A stretch of 64,000 bases of DNA from Larimichthys crocea (taxonomy: Eukaryota; Chordata; Actinopteri; Sciaenidae). The position numbers and the translations under genes are program-made. The stretch lies in contig NC_040022.1 in NCBI RefSeq assembly GCF_000972845.2, positions 5,548,979 through 5,612,978 of the forward strand, in the 5' to 3' direction. Each line of letters begins with the position of its first letter. The stretch's first letter is position 1. The notes below the pieces were generated by a model. It was not told the origin of the DNA. It saw only the letters and a list, made by a program, of their open reading frames with translations, and searched no databases. Positions 38,142 to 53,104 of this stretch are shown piece by piece.

Positions 38142-38819
38142 GTATAGAGTAATCAAGTTGTATTATATACCTATTTGACCATGTGTATTCAGGACATGAC
38201 TCAATTGTGAATATGTATTTTTGGTTTTGAAAAACTGCTTTCATGCAAACTACTAGCAACGCTGTGAAGTGATCTCTTAGAAATGTAGTCCAAAACATTA
38301 ATGACATCAATGACTGCTTATCTCTAAAGGTTGACACCAAAATGAAGTTAATTAATATTACCACTCATAGTAACACATATACTCAGTTCTCTGAAATGCA
38401 GCTGGATAATAACATTATTAATTTGGGCTAATCTATCTCAGTTTCTTAATGTGAGACTTCTTATGGAATCTTTTGTTATCTTGGCTGCATATTAGCACTT
38501 CTCTCAATATTAGGTCTTCCAAAGAAGGATATGTGATCCAAACGCCAGACTAAAGCATGAAGGAAGAAGTGCGGGGACTGGCATGGTTGCCTGGTTTTTA
38601 TTGCGATTTTGGCTGTGTTGAAGAGAGGCAGAGAAAATGGGGAGTTAAAGTGATAGTTTAAAAAGGGGAGAAATAAGGAGACAGAAAAAACGATATAGAT
38701 AGACAGAGAGAGGAGACCATCAGTGATATGGAGAGCGATGGTGATGTTGTTTTACTGGGGTTTGCTCCTGATTCAGGGAGGGCCTCCGTCTCTGCCTGGC
38801 ACCTCTTAATTCATCACAC

Positions 38820-38917
38820 CTCCCGCGGCCCTGGATCCGACACACTCCAGTGTCTCCCCCGACCCGCCGCCAAGTTCGCGCTCAGCCCCGTCATGCATGC
38901 GTGCTCACCGCTCCCGT
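38820..38917. promoter_or_regulatory. CpG-rich patch in intron 1, possible alternative promoter or enhancer
   Basis: About twelve CpG dinucleotides occur within roughly 100 bp (CCCGCGG, CCGAC, ACCCGCCGCC, TTCGCGC, CCCGTC, GCGTGC, ACCGC, CCCGTT), in an intron that is otherwise poor in CpG. No ETS, CCAAT or TATA motif stands out and I see no clear donor nearby that would define an exon. It could be an orphan CpG island. The call rests on CpG density alone. Confidence 0.25.
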
Positions 38918-39058
38918 TATTCTCTTATCCCTGTTTTCACCCTCTTTTTCTCTCTCTGAGTGAGTGTCAGGGCTATCAGCGGTGCCTCGGGCAAGATGGA
39001 CAGACACTGTTTTACAGCAGACATGTTTTCATACATGCTCCACATCCAGCCTTGTTCA

Positions 39059-39061
<3 letters not shown>

Positions 39062-39089
<28 letters not shown>
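39062..39089. repeat. (GT)14 microsatellite
   Basis: Fourteen GT units followed by CTTTCACTC. Confidence 0.95.
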
Positions 39090-40511
39090 CTTTCACTCTC
39101 ACCTGGAAACTCTCCTTCCCTCTGCCTATTTTGCCTGTCATTCTCACCAACTTGTGGTTTAGTTTAGATTTTCTTGCTATTAATATCAGAGACACCCCCG
39201 CTCTGACTTTTTTCTCATGGCCGTCTGCTTGAGAGCTGGAATTTCTTCTGTCATATGATCTCTGTGTATGTTCTTATTTAACAGGAAGTGCACCTCCAGT
39301 CAGCTGTGTATGATTTGTTAAAATGGGAGACAGCCCCTTCACTTGATCAGTCTTGCTGATCCACTATATACATCTGCACATGCTCCCTGTAAACATTGAT
39401 TGGAGCTCCTGTCCACTTTTAGTGGAATCTGACCTTATAATGAGCAGGCTTCATTAGGCCTTAGATTTCTCACCCGGACTGGAGGGAAGAGGGTGGTGTG
39501 GGTTGTTAAAAAAGCACATGGTTGACTCTAAGCTGTCGGAAAAATGAGCTAGCATGTGGGCGCCTGATTTGCGTTCAGAAATGCGTCACGAATACGCTCA
39601 AAGCTGCAACATTCTGCCACTTTGCCTCAGCTTTTTGGCATGTTTTCAGTCTTTGTAGTCCGTCCCTCTGAACGCCGCAGCCCGTCTCTGTACCTCACTG
39701 TTTTGCTCGCTGCCTATTGTCGCACAAGGTGACCCTCTAAACACTCCAGGATCCCCGCTGTGATCGCAGCCCTTTCTGCAGCAGCCAAATCACACAGCTC
39801 CACCCCCGTCCACCAGGTGGTGGCGTCTCAGCACCGTGCTCCCCTCCCCCATTTTCTTCCCCTCCCAGCAGGAAACCAGGGCCTGAAGGGAGAGGCTCGT
39901 GGGTGGTTCTGTGTATTTGATGTTTGCCTTTCATTTTGCAAGTTAAAGGGAATTTAGATGGAGACATGTTGAGTGTGTGCGCATGTGTTTGTAAGTGCTT
40001 GTGTGCTCGCATTTAGTTTTTGTTTTTTTCCCCCTTTTTTTTTAATAATATATTTTTTTAGAGAGTCTTAGAAATAGCCGTAATGAATTCCAGAAGGCTT
40101 TCCATCTCTCTTTTCTGTCACTCTTCACCTCCTATTTCACAGCAGGCCTGGTCGCCTCAAGTCCCTGCCATATGGCCAAACTGAAGAATCTTTGCGATAG
40201 ACTTAAGTATTTGATATAGAAATCCATTGATTTAACTGCTTATAGAGATTATCATCATCATCACCAGTAGCTACAATTGGCGTATCTTTATCTACAGTGA
40301 AAAGGTACTGTAAAGTTATCTCATGGCACATCACATAACTTGACAGATGAATCATTTTATGAACAAAGCCTTATTTATGATAACTTTTCAGTACCAAACA
40401 GTGCATTCATTTGCCTAGGCTGGAGGACTTTTTATAGTAACTGACTTTAATAGTTATACAGAAGTTTTTTAAATTTTATTTTGCCATCATGTCACAGTGA
40501 CAGTGAAGATC

Positions 40512-40540
40512 AGAGAGGAGAGAGAGAGAGAGAGCGAGAG
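40512..40540. repeat. (GA)n-rich simple repeat
   Basis: GA units with one GG and one CG interruption. Confidence 0.85.
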
Positions 40541-41069
40541 GAAGAGGGGTATGATGTGCAGCAAAGGTCTCCAGCTGTAACTGAAGCATCAATGAGCCTG
40601 CTCTGTATAACCACACTCACCTGCATTGTTAAAAGATATTAGTATAATTCTTCAACTCATAGTGAAGAATTGTCCTCCTTTTTCATTATATTACTTGTAA
40701 TATGGAAGAAATGGACAACTTAAATTGAACTTGTTCAACAGGAGGCTCTATGGTAATGTGGGTCTGTCTGTTCCAGCAGTGAAATATCTCGACAAAAACA
40801 ATAATTCAGTGTTATTTATTAAGCCATGACTTATACTGATATATACAGATAATAAAACAGGCATACTGAACATACTATGTGCTAACATGCTAAATGTTGA
40901 ATGCTAAATACATCATATTTAAAAACTTTCAACATTCATGTTAATATACATTGACTTTCATTTTGCTGTGAAATAAAAGCTGTCTCCAGTCTGACAGTAT
41001 TGTGCTGGGATGAGCCTGAATATTCCAAATAGGTCACTGATCAAGATAAACCGCTGAAATTTAAGCAAC

Positions 41070-41130
41070 AAGTCAAGTCAGTTTTATTTACTGAAGCCCA
41101 AAATGACAAAAGGCTTTATAATCGTTGCAA
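41070..41130 (+). repeat. Fragment of a dispersed teleost repeat
   Basis: AGTCAAGTCAGTTTTATTTA followed by GAAGCCCAAAATGACAAA resembles the common fish sequence TCAAGTCAATTTTATTTATA then AGCCCAAAATCACAAA. It is short and its borders are uncertain. The family is not named. Confidence 0.4.
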
Positions 41131-42671
41131 TATGAAACAGATATTTATAGACCTTTTGATTCTGATGGTTAAAACTGTGTTTTCTGCTTTGTACTTAGCA
41201 ACTTCACACCATAACTTTAGATTGCATTACATAAAACTTAAATATAAACATTAAGAGAAGCGCCGGTGTGTGGGGTTTTTTTTTCTCACGAAAGGAAAGT
41301 ACTAGAGATAAAAATAATAATCACAGTTCACTAGTTCAACGTGTCGAAATGAAATTGGTTAAATATGCATTGTCTTGCAGGTTGCGATGGATGCGCCACC
41401 AGCTATTCAGATTGTCACAAGCACAGATGGAAAAACAAATGAACAGAAATGTGTCCTCGAGTGTAAATATGCATTGTAAGCTGTTCACATTATCAGATTT
41501 GCAGATGGAGGTAACATATGCGGCGAAATATATGCTATCACCATGTAAAATTTACAGATGGAGTTAATATTACAGCACAAGCATTATTACACCATGAGCG
41601 GAGTATCATGCGTTGACTCACTGTGTGGTTACTGTATGTAGCCTGGTCTGTATCTGAGCAGGTGGCAGCCTCCAGCTCTCATGCTGATGGAGGAGGCAGA
41701 TGCGGCATCACCTCGCTTAGCTCTTGTTTATACAGAGGAAGTTGAATCTATCTGTCTGTTGGTTTGTCAGATTCTCCTCCCTGGCGTGTTGAGGTGTGTG
41801 ACAGAGAGATGGAGAAAGACGGAGGCTGGACTGGCAGAGTGAGAGCAGACTGTCTTCTCTGTAATGAATATAAATGGGCTCCAGGTCTCACTCTCCTCAT
41901 CTGGTTCCCCTCTCTGAAAACAGGTATGGGGTGAGGTTGTGGGTTGGAGGTGGCCCATCCTGCTTCCCTCCCTCTCTGCTCGCTCAAACACTCACTGCAT
42001 TGTACATGCAAAACACACACATCATACATGTGTTTCTGTCTTGATTTCGTGGTGACTGCTCTGTGGTTCGGTTCAGCCTGAACAGCTGTTAGTAAGACTC
42101 TCAGCAGAAGGAAACTTCATTATAGTTGTCAAAATAACCGTGTAATCGTGTGTTTTATTAAAATAATGTGCATTACCATTAAAAAATCAACTCAAACTGC
42201 AATCTTTCCCTTTCACTTGAAATTGTAATCCTTCTTGGTGTATGCAAATAATTTTGTTTGATTACGTCACATAACAGGAGCTGAGATTTAGGGAATTTAT
42301 TGGCTAAATATGGAATATACTAGTCATAAGCGTGTTTTCATTTGAGTATAAGCACCTGAAAATAAAAATCATTGTGTTTTTGTTACCTTAGAATGATCCT
42401 TTTATATCTACAGAGGGAGTGGGTCCTCTTCCATGGAGTCTGCCATGTTTCTACAGTAGCCCAGAATGGACAAACCAAATGCAAGCTTTAGAAAAAGCCT
42501 TTCGCGTTTTTAAGTTTTAGTGTTTCATACCCACTTTAGGTTCTCCTGCTAGCTTGGAAGGGGTGGGGTTGAGATGAGGGGTTTTCATTTGGTTGCAGTC
42601 TGCACGTTCACCGCTAGATGCCACTAAATCTTAGACTCTGGACCTGTAACTTTAGATATGCATACATCATA

Positions 42672-42900
42672 TTAGTGCTGAAAGGATTAGTTGATTATTT
42701 GATCAATCACCAGAGAATTAATCAGCAACAATTTTGAGAATTGCTGTATAATTTAAGTAATTTAACAAGTGAGAATGGCCAAAAATGTTCTGGTTCCAGC
42801 TTAGGAAATGTTAAATTAACTGTTTTTCTCTATTTCATATAATTGAAAAATGAATTTATTTGAGTCTTGGACCAATTAGATTGTTTCCTTGAATTTGAAA
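42672..42900 (+). mobile_element. Old hAT-type repeat, plus orientation
   Basis: It begins TTAGTGCTGAAAGGATTAGT, then TGATTATTTGATCAATC, GAGAATTAATCAGCAACAAT, AAATGTTCTGGTTCCAGCTT and TGAGTCTTGGACC. This is the best preserved of the four copies of this family in the window and matches the teleost repeat GTGCTGAAACGATTAGTTGA, AGAAAATTAATCGGCAACTA, CTGGTTCCAGCTTCTCAAAT, GGGTTTTGGACTG. The far end is lost or decayed. Confidence 0.7.
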
Positions 42901-45270
42901 TGATTATGTAAATCCATAGTAAAGAATGGAAAATAGAAAATATAGATAATAAATACAGATAAATAGTAAATATAAAAGGTTTCTTTCAGTCTGTCTTTTT
43001 CACACAGATAAACATAGCCTTGAACACTTATACAGTACAGTCTAAATGCAGTGGAATGAAAAGCCATGCAATAAATACTATCTTTGTGAAGACTATAAAT
43101 ACCCTCTACCATAGTGCAATCAAATACAACAACCCTCCTCAGCCCTCAGAAACTGTAGTGTTGAAACCCAACAAGAACTGAACATTACAGGCTTTACAAT
43201 GTCATATTCACTGCAGGGCCTTTGTGTGTATGTCTGCAGTATGATAAGCTATTGTCTGGTTCTTTACTTTGCTTTATTTGCCAGAGAAGACTCTGAATTA
43301 GTTCGCTCTCTTTCTGTGTCTGAGCACCCTTACCTTCATCCTTATTTCCATTGCTTTGTTATCCAACCTGCAAGGTGCTGATGAAGCCCGAGCAGCAGCA
43401 ACAAACACCCCCTTATCTGAAGCACAGACCCTCCATTACCTCCTTACTTTGTCTTTTAATTACCTTTGGGCACAGTCTTTGTAAAAACCTGCCCAGTCTA
43501 CACTGTGACATTATTTATTTTCTCTCAGCCTGTGTGCATTATCACCTACTAGTCATTTTTCACCATTCACGCTGTCATCACTTGATTCCCATGACAAATG
43601 AACTGTCTGCAGACAGTTTCTTCTGAGGGAGTCCTATGATTAGCACACATCTCCTCCATCTCTCACAGTTGTTATTACTGTGTTCCCTCTGTCGCTCCAC
43701 TCTTGATGTTTGTCATGAAAATGATGAAAAAACATCCTTAGCTTTATTCTGGTGTAAGTGTCATCTGGGTCTATTTAGAAAGCCGTGAGACTGTTAGGAG
43801 TGCTGCCAGTGTTGTCATGTTTTCTTAAATTGATTCCCTGTGATTACTTGGCATTTATGGTGCTCTGTAAGGGACAGGATACAAGAAAATCTCTTGGTAA
43901 ATTGTGCTTTACTGTGAAACAAAGCACGAATAATGACACGCACGGGAAAGTCTGCATATACGCCCTCACTCACTCATATGGACTATAATTAATTGCCAGG
44001 AAGTCTCAGGTAATTTAAATTGCAAATCAGTATAGCCTTGTTCTTCCAACTTTTGCGATTAATATTTTATTGTTTTACTGAGCGAAAATGCCACCAGTGT
44101 TTTTCATCAGATACAAATAGCACAAAAGAAGAAAAGGGGGGCACTGGATTGAAGAAGATCAGATCCAGGCGTTATCTCTAAACATTAATTAAGTCGTGTC
44201 TGTGCGGATCTGTCGAGGTCGCCTCTCCTGTCTCCAATCCACATGCAAAGACAGAGGTCACTGTAGCTTTTCACCCTTTCTCGCATTTCTCGCTCTGTCT
44301 CTCTGTGTTCTCGGTCTGATACTTTTCTACGTTTCTGGCAAGTTTTCTCAGGTCCTGAACTTCTCTTTCAATCAGCCACTAATTAAGCAGCAGCGTGGAA
44401 GGGTTTTCTTGGCAGGAGATCGGGGGGACGTGCAGGTTGAGTAAGAAAAGCCAGATCCTGAGAGTAAGAAAAGCCAGATCCTGAGACCTTACGATGACAT
44501 AGGTACGAATCGTGTGCAGAAGAACTTGAGAAGAGCAAAGGATGGAACCGGCGGAAATGAGAGATTTATGTAGCAGAGAAATTAAGCTGCTCATTTTTAT
44601 TTTTTCTCAACATGATTTTCAGTCCCATGAGAGTGCTAGTGTAGCAAAGGACCAAAAATTAAAGAAAAATAATGAGAAAGCTTTTCTTTGCCACAAATAT
44701 GAAGTCTGCAATATGGCCATTGCAGTCTAAATCTCAATCGTAGCATGAACATTTTTTTGGATGCAGGCTCTTCTAAAAAAATAAACAAGTTTGACCTTTC
44801 TTAGCCAGCACTAGGTTTTGAAAGTAACGTGTGACCTTGTGTTTGTGTTTGTGTAAGCACCGACTGGCAGCTTGAGATGAAAGTCTTTAGTCTTGCACTT
44901 CACTTCGAGCCACAGTGGACGGATGCAGCCTGGCTGGAATCAGATGGCTGGCACAGCGCTCTGCTCCTCTCAAAGCAAAACAAAGACGAAACCACGCGCA
45001 GACAAAGGAAGGCTTCCCCCAGTGAAGCAGAGCGCACACCGCTGCTGTGCTTTGAATGCTGAAACCTCCTTTAAAACAAATGACTTCGGAGCCTTTACGT
45101 CCTACTTACTTGGAAAACCACTCAATTAGACTAACCTTTCAATTAGGAATTGCCATGACATGCACAAACACATACACACTAGCACTCACACAAGGTCACA
45201 GCTTTTCATAATGCTTGACCTGTTTAAAGTCAGTTATTTAATAACTGTGTTTCTTGCTCTGTCCTTATAG
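42901..45270 (+). other. Intron 1, 3' end, no gene seen
   Basis: No exon is supported before the acceptor. It contains a 23-bp tandem duplication (44439-44484) and one copy of a 21-bp direct repeat (44393-44413) whose partner is in intron 2. The end of the intron is a pyrimidine tract, TGTTTCTTGCTCTGTCCTTA, followed by TAG just before 45271. Confidence 0.5.
44439..44484. repeat. 23-bp perfect tandem duplication
   Basis: The unit GAGTAAGAAAAGCCAGATCC plus TGA occurs twice in direct succession (period 23, GTAAG at 44441 and at 44464). There are only two copies, so it is a local slippage or repair duplication. Confidence 0.9.
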
Positions 45271-45447
45271 GGTGCCTGTAGCTGTTCTGGAGTCTGGAAT
45301 CTTCTTGTTGTGCTGGATACAACTCTATATAAGAGGTGGCCAGCTGGACTGATTATTGACCTGTGCTACACGCCGCATACCATCACACCCACACCTGGCT
45401 GGTGCTGCTCCAGCCCCATTCTGGTTATCTTTGCATTAAGGCTGGCA
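45271..45447 (+). other. spop: spop 5'UTR part of the start-codon exon
   Basis: The segment follows a good acceptor (pyrimidine tract then TTATAG ending at 45270) and leads into the start codon at 45448. It contains no ATG in 177 bases, which supports a leader role. The exon start is chosen from the splice acceptor. If transcription instead begins inside this region, the acceptor would be coincidental. Confidence 0.6.
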
Positions 45448-45525
45448 ATGTCTGGAGTCCCAAGTCCCCCTCCCCCGGCGGAAATGTCCAGTGGTCCCGT
45501 GGCTGAGAGCTGGTGTTATACTCAG
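45448..45525 (+). CDS. spop: spop coding exon 1 (residues 1-26, N-terminal tail)
   Basis: SPOP is the substrate-binding subunit of a nuclear CUL3-RING ubiquitin ligase. This exon encodes the disordered N-terminal tail. It reads [16 protein letters not shown], then [10 protein letters not shown], and ends on a codon boundary before donor GTGAGG at 45526. The start ATG has G at -3. Residue 3 is Gly, whereas human SPOP has Arg as I recall; the rest of the exon is the same. The [22 protein letters not shown] order separates it from the paralogue SPOPL, which I recall as PTPPLPGDMSTGPIAES. Together with the three exons downstream it gives a continuous 160-codon frame with consensus GT-AG junctions. 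Confidence 0.95.
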
Positions 45526-49052
<3,527 letters not shown>

Positions 49053-49437
49053 TAACTTGATAATAATTTGGCATTAATAAGTGAACAACTATTTAGAAGT
49101 CTATGTTCAGCAGTGAGCTGAGGACATCTGAAAGTTTGATAGGTTGAAAATGAAAAACTCCTGTCACACCTGTGTCTTTGGGGCACCGAAATGTGTAAAT
49201 ATAGGAGGTGGGGAGTGTGTCTAATACTCCAAAGTGTGTCTAATAATGTGAGGTATTGATAGCCATATGGGCTGGTGTAATCACTGCTGGTTGGATTCAT
49301 TTCGAGTAAATATATAATTCAAAGTAGCGTGGGGCAATTTTGATTTTAATTAAAAAAGACCCAACCTTTTTAGAACTCCTCGTCCGCCTCTCTCCCCGTT
49401 GATGAATTGGAAATGAATGCGCCTCCAATTCCTGCTC

Positions 49438-49458
49438 TTTTTTTTTTTTTTTTTTTTT
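49438..49458. repeat. Poly-T run
   Basis: 21 consecutive T bases followed by AATTAGG. Confidence 0.9.
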
Positions 49459-51616
49459 AATTAGGTTATGTTATGGGGAGGAAAAGCAAACTTGGGTGGA
49501 ATTGAATTAGCGAGGACCAGATGTGACCGCTTCCTGGTTATCAGGCTTTCTGGCTGCCTCCCTCTCTCCCAGTACCCTGCAGCATACTGTACAGGAAGCA
49601 CAGAGGAGGGAAGATGGGGCGTGGGAGGCAGGGAGAAGAGAGAAGAGGTAGCAGGCGGAAGTGTGTTTGAATCGGAGGCGTATGCAGTGTAACTGTGTAC
49701 AACCCCCTGCGGTGCAGATTGTGTAGAAAGGGAAATCATTTTTCCTGCTGAGAAACGTTCCCCCATGTGAACTTGACACCCCCACCCTCTCATGTGTACT
49801 TTCAGTCCCTCATTTGCTCACTCAGAACTCTCTCTCTCCTCCCATTTACACTGGTGATGTCACTTTTTCTTTTATCCTTTTATTACACTTCTGCCCTATA
49901 ATGGAATACCACCTCTTAACTCTCGGAGACAGGCTTGCGAAAACTGAACCTTACTGTGGTTATTGTCCTTTAAGCTTTCTCTCCTGGCTATAATACTGTA
50001 TGCTCGTCGCTGTGTGGTATTGTAGGGAAGATTTGCCTTGCGGTATGAGTAATAAACAAACCTTTGAGGTGTTTGACTTCACTACTTGGCCATTTTGTTA
50101 GCACTGTGCTCTTTTAAATGACCCTAGAAAATCCTGAATGTGGGGAATACCGAGTGAAGTGAAGAGGATCTCATTTTCCTCTCATCCTCACTTTTTGTGT
50201 CTCAAGGGGCTTTAGGCTATAATGGTGTGCTCTATGGTGCACACCCCATCCCATTCTTACCATATGCCCTCCTCCAATCTTCCCACAGTCCCCCTAGGGA
50301 GACCTGGGCCCTCCACTTCACTCGCCCTGTCACAGGAGAAAATTACCCAACTGCCAGCATATTTGTGACAGTTTAGTGAGCACTCCGTCTGAGAATATGG
50401 CAGTAAAGATTGCTCTATCGGTTCTGGATCATTTAGAATCCAATTTAATCCAAGCCTCAAGGAAAAAAGGCCAAATAAAAACAAAGTGCCTTAATTAAGA
50501 AAGCTGGGTGGCTGTGGACTGTTTATGTGGCAGGTCACTGCTCGGCCTGCTCATACACTTTTGTCCCTGTAGGGACAATTTTTTAATACAATGCATATTA
50601 AATGTGAAAACAGGAAGGGTTAGATAGGAGAGTGAGTGGGTAATCAGTAAAGAAAGAAAAGTTTTGAAAGTGAAGTGGGCACACTGTATTGAAATATATA
50701 TATATATATCTAGAGTAACATTGCTATCGAAGGCACATGTCAAAAATTGTTCTGATGGAAATCCTCAGTGCCGAGCCGAACAGCTGAATTGCTAAAGTTT
50801 GTGAGGTGTCAGTTTAAATTTCGGTTCTTTTTTTTTTTGTAGCCTTTTGATGAGGTCAGTTCTCCCTTTAAAAAAACAGTCTCTGTAACTCATGTGAAAG
50901 TACCAGCCGGCCATTGTTTAATTTTACCCGGTCTCTGAGCAGGTATAAATTTTGATTTGTGTTGACTGGCGTGTGCATACTGAGAATTGAAGTATCCCTG
51001 CAGTACTTAAAGCAGGCTGCACTACGATGGCAGATTTTGACTGGAAAAGCTTGACATTATCTGATGAAACACCACACATCTGCATCAGTCAGTCAGCCCT
51101 TGAGCCCCCCACTAGAGAGTGTGTGTCTGTGTCTGGATCCTCTGATGGTCCGTACTTGCTAATGGAGACAGATTTAGGCAGTGGCGGCAGCCCACGATCC
51201 CCCTCCCTACACCGTACTCCCGTACTCTCAGCTTGGCCACATCATTTCTCTCCCTGGCTTAATGTGCTGGTTCTCTCCTCTGAGGCTGTTGGGTGGGTTG
51301 TAACTTGTCTCTTGACACCCCCCCCCCCATACCCCCTCCTTTCTTCCTCCTTTTGCCAGAGAAAACATCTGCCCCCCTGCAGACTCCTGCTCTGACAGCT
51401 CGGAGAGGAGAGATGGAAAGTTCTCATCCTCTGCCGCAAGCTGTTTTGTATTCAAATAGTCTCCTTGTTAAGTCTCCCCTACAGACAATGGTTTTGTTGT
51501 GTTGTAGCCAAAGGCTAAGTGAGTTTATGTGTGTATGAGTTGGCCAGAGAGTCTAGTTACAGCAGGTTTTGGTGTGGGCTGCCTCTGTGTTTTGTAGCTG
51601 GTGATTCAGTGGGTCC

Positions 51617-51636
51617 TTTTTTTTTTTTTTTTTTTT
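51617..51636. repeat. Poly-T run
   Basis: 20 consecutive T bases followed by GGTTGCAG. Confidence 0.9.
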
Positions 51637-52865
51637 GGTTGCAGTTAATTGAAGCTCTGGGTATGAGCTTGTCAGAGTCTGTTGCCCTCGGTAACTGATG
51701 GAGGTGATCAGACATTCTGTGTGGGTGAGTGGAGCACGGCTAATAGAGTAGAAGCTATTGGTCAGTCTTTACATAATCAGATGGTATTGACATTGGAAGA
51801 AACAATGTCAATAAACATGTTTGTGCTGACACTGGCGTATAGAGCTCAATCTTCAATAGATATTAGATTTTCTCCTCTGAAAGACTGTCTGTCATGTTTA
51901 TACGTGTATCTGTCTGCTTTATGCCAGCCAGTGTGAATCAGTGTGCAGAAGGAATAAAGTTTTAAATTAGATTTTTAAACTTTGTCACTCATGAGATATA
52001 TACACTCATATAGATAGGGTCTAGTCAGTTAATGGCTCTGCTAAGTGCCTTTTCACGTAGGTAGGTTTTGAGAGATTGGGAAATAGATGTGAGTATAGTC
52101 GGTTGGTGGTCGTGAGTAGTAGTGAGCGTGTTGGATTTTGCTGAAGTTGAACATGTGAAAGCTGAGGCCAGAAGAGTGACAGACAGGAAGAGTGAGAGAT
52201 GTTGACTCTGGCTGCTGTGTCGGCTGTTTTCCTTTTTTCCTATTTTCCTACACGCCGACACGTCTTTTGGCGACCTTCTCGTTCTGTGTGCCAACGGTGC
52301 CCCTGAGCCCTCTGCCTGAATATGGATGCCCCGCTCACTTAAACACCATGGCATCGCTCCCGCTTTCCTCTTCTTCTCCCTGTCTCCAGCTCAGACCTCA
52401 TTTTTCTCACCTTCCTCATCACCTTCAATCTTTTTTCGGCAGGGTGAGAAACTTCACTCTTCAATGCCGGGGAAGTATCGAAGTGCACTGCAGCGTGGTG
52501 AAAAACTTGAAAATTACCTATGGGTATTGAGTTGTGACGCATGTTTTCACATAATAATGATTCCATAACTTAGTGCGATGTATATGTGCCCACCACAAGT
52601 GGCTCTGACACTTAAGACGAACTCCTATCTACGCTTATTACTCTTTTTCATCAGCCACACTTTTCCTGCTGGATATTTTGCTTGCGCCGACCCCCCTCCA
52701 CCGCCGTCCAGCTCTCTTTGGTATTCTGGCAGAGTGGTTGCACTCCCGTCACCTCCGCCAGCTCACTGAAAGAGTGAGCGCCAGCGATCTGACCTGCAGT
52801 TGATTCTCTGCCAGTGCAGGTTTCTGATGCCCCACTAGAGATGGCAGCATGACATTAGCTGAGCT

Positions 52866-52869
<4 letters not shown>

Positions 52870-52907
<38 letters not shown>

Positions 52908-53001
52908 CCTCATCATCTGTGCCTGTATGCATGTGCACATTCACACATACACACACACACACACACCCTCATCATCTGTGCCTGTATGCATGTGCACATT
53001 C

Positions 53002-53044
<43 letters not shown>

Positions 53045-53104
53045 CATCCTCTGTGCCTGTATGCATGTGCACATTCACACATACACATACATACACACAC
53101 ACAG
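52870..53104. repeat. Compound minisatellite with CA tracts, three copies
   Basis: A conserved core starting CCCTCATCATCTGTGCCTGT and continuing ATGCATGTGCACATTCACAC occurs at 52907, 52966 and 53041 (the third copy has CCTCT in place of CATCT). Each core is separated by a CA repeat, so the periods are 59 and 75 bp. The difference lies in CA length. It is very likely polymorphic. It reads as a His-Thr repeat in some frames, which is not a real protein. Confidence 0.93.

Larger units (their letters stand above)
38142..42671 (+). other. Intron 1 sequence with CpG patch, no gene seen
   Basis: It contains a CpG-rich patch (38820-38917), a TG microsatellite (39062-39089), a GA-rich run (40512-40540), and a short teleost repeat fragment near 41070-41130 (AGTCAAGTCAGTTTTATTTA). 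Open frames 38728-39162 and 41268-41567 are not accepted as genes: the first runs straight through the TG repeat and neither resembles a known protein. Confidence 0.4.

Noticed and set aside
38728..39162. 144-codon + strand frame
   Set aside because: It runs through the GT microsatellite (Cys-Val repeat); the CpG patch, not the frame, is the notable feature.
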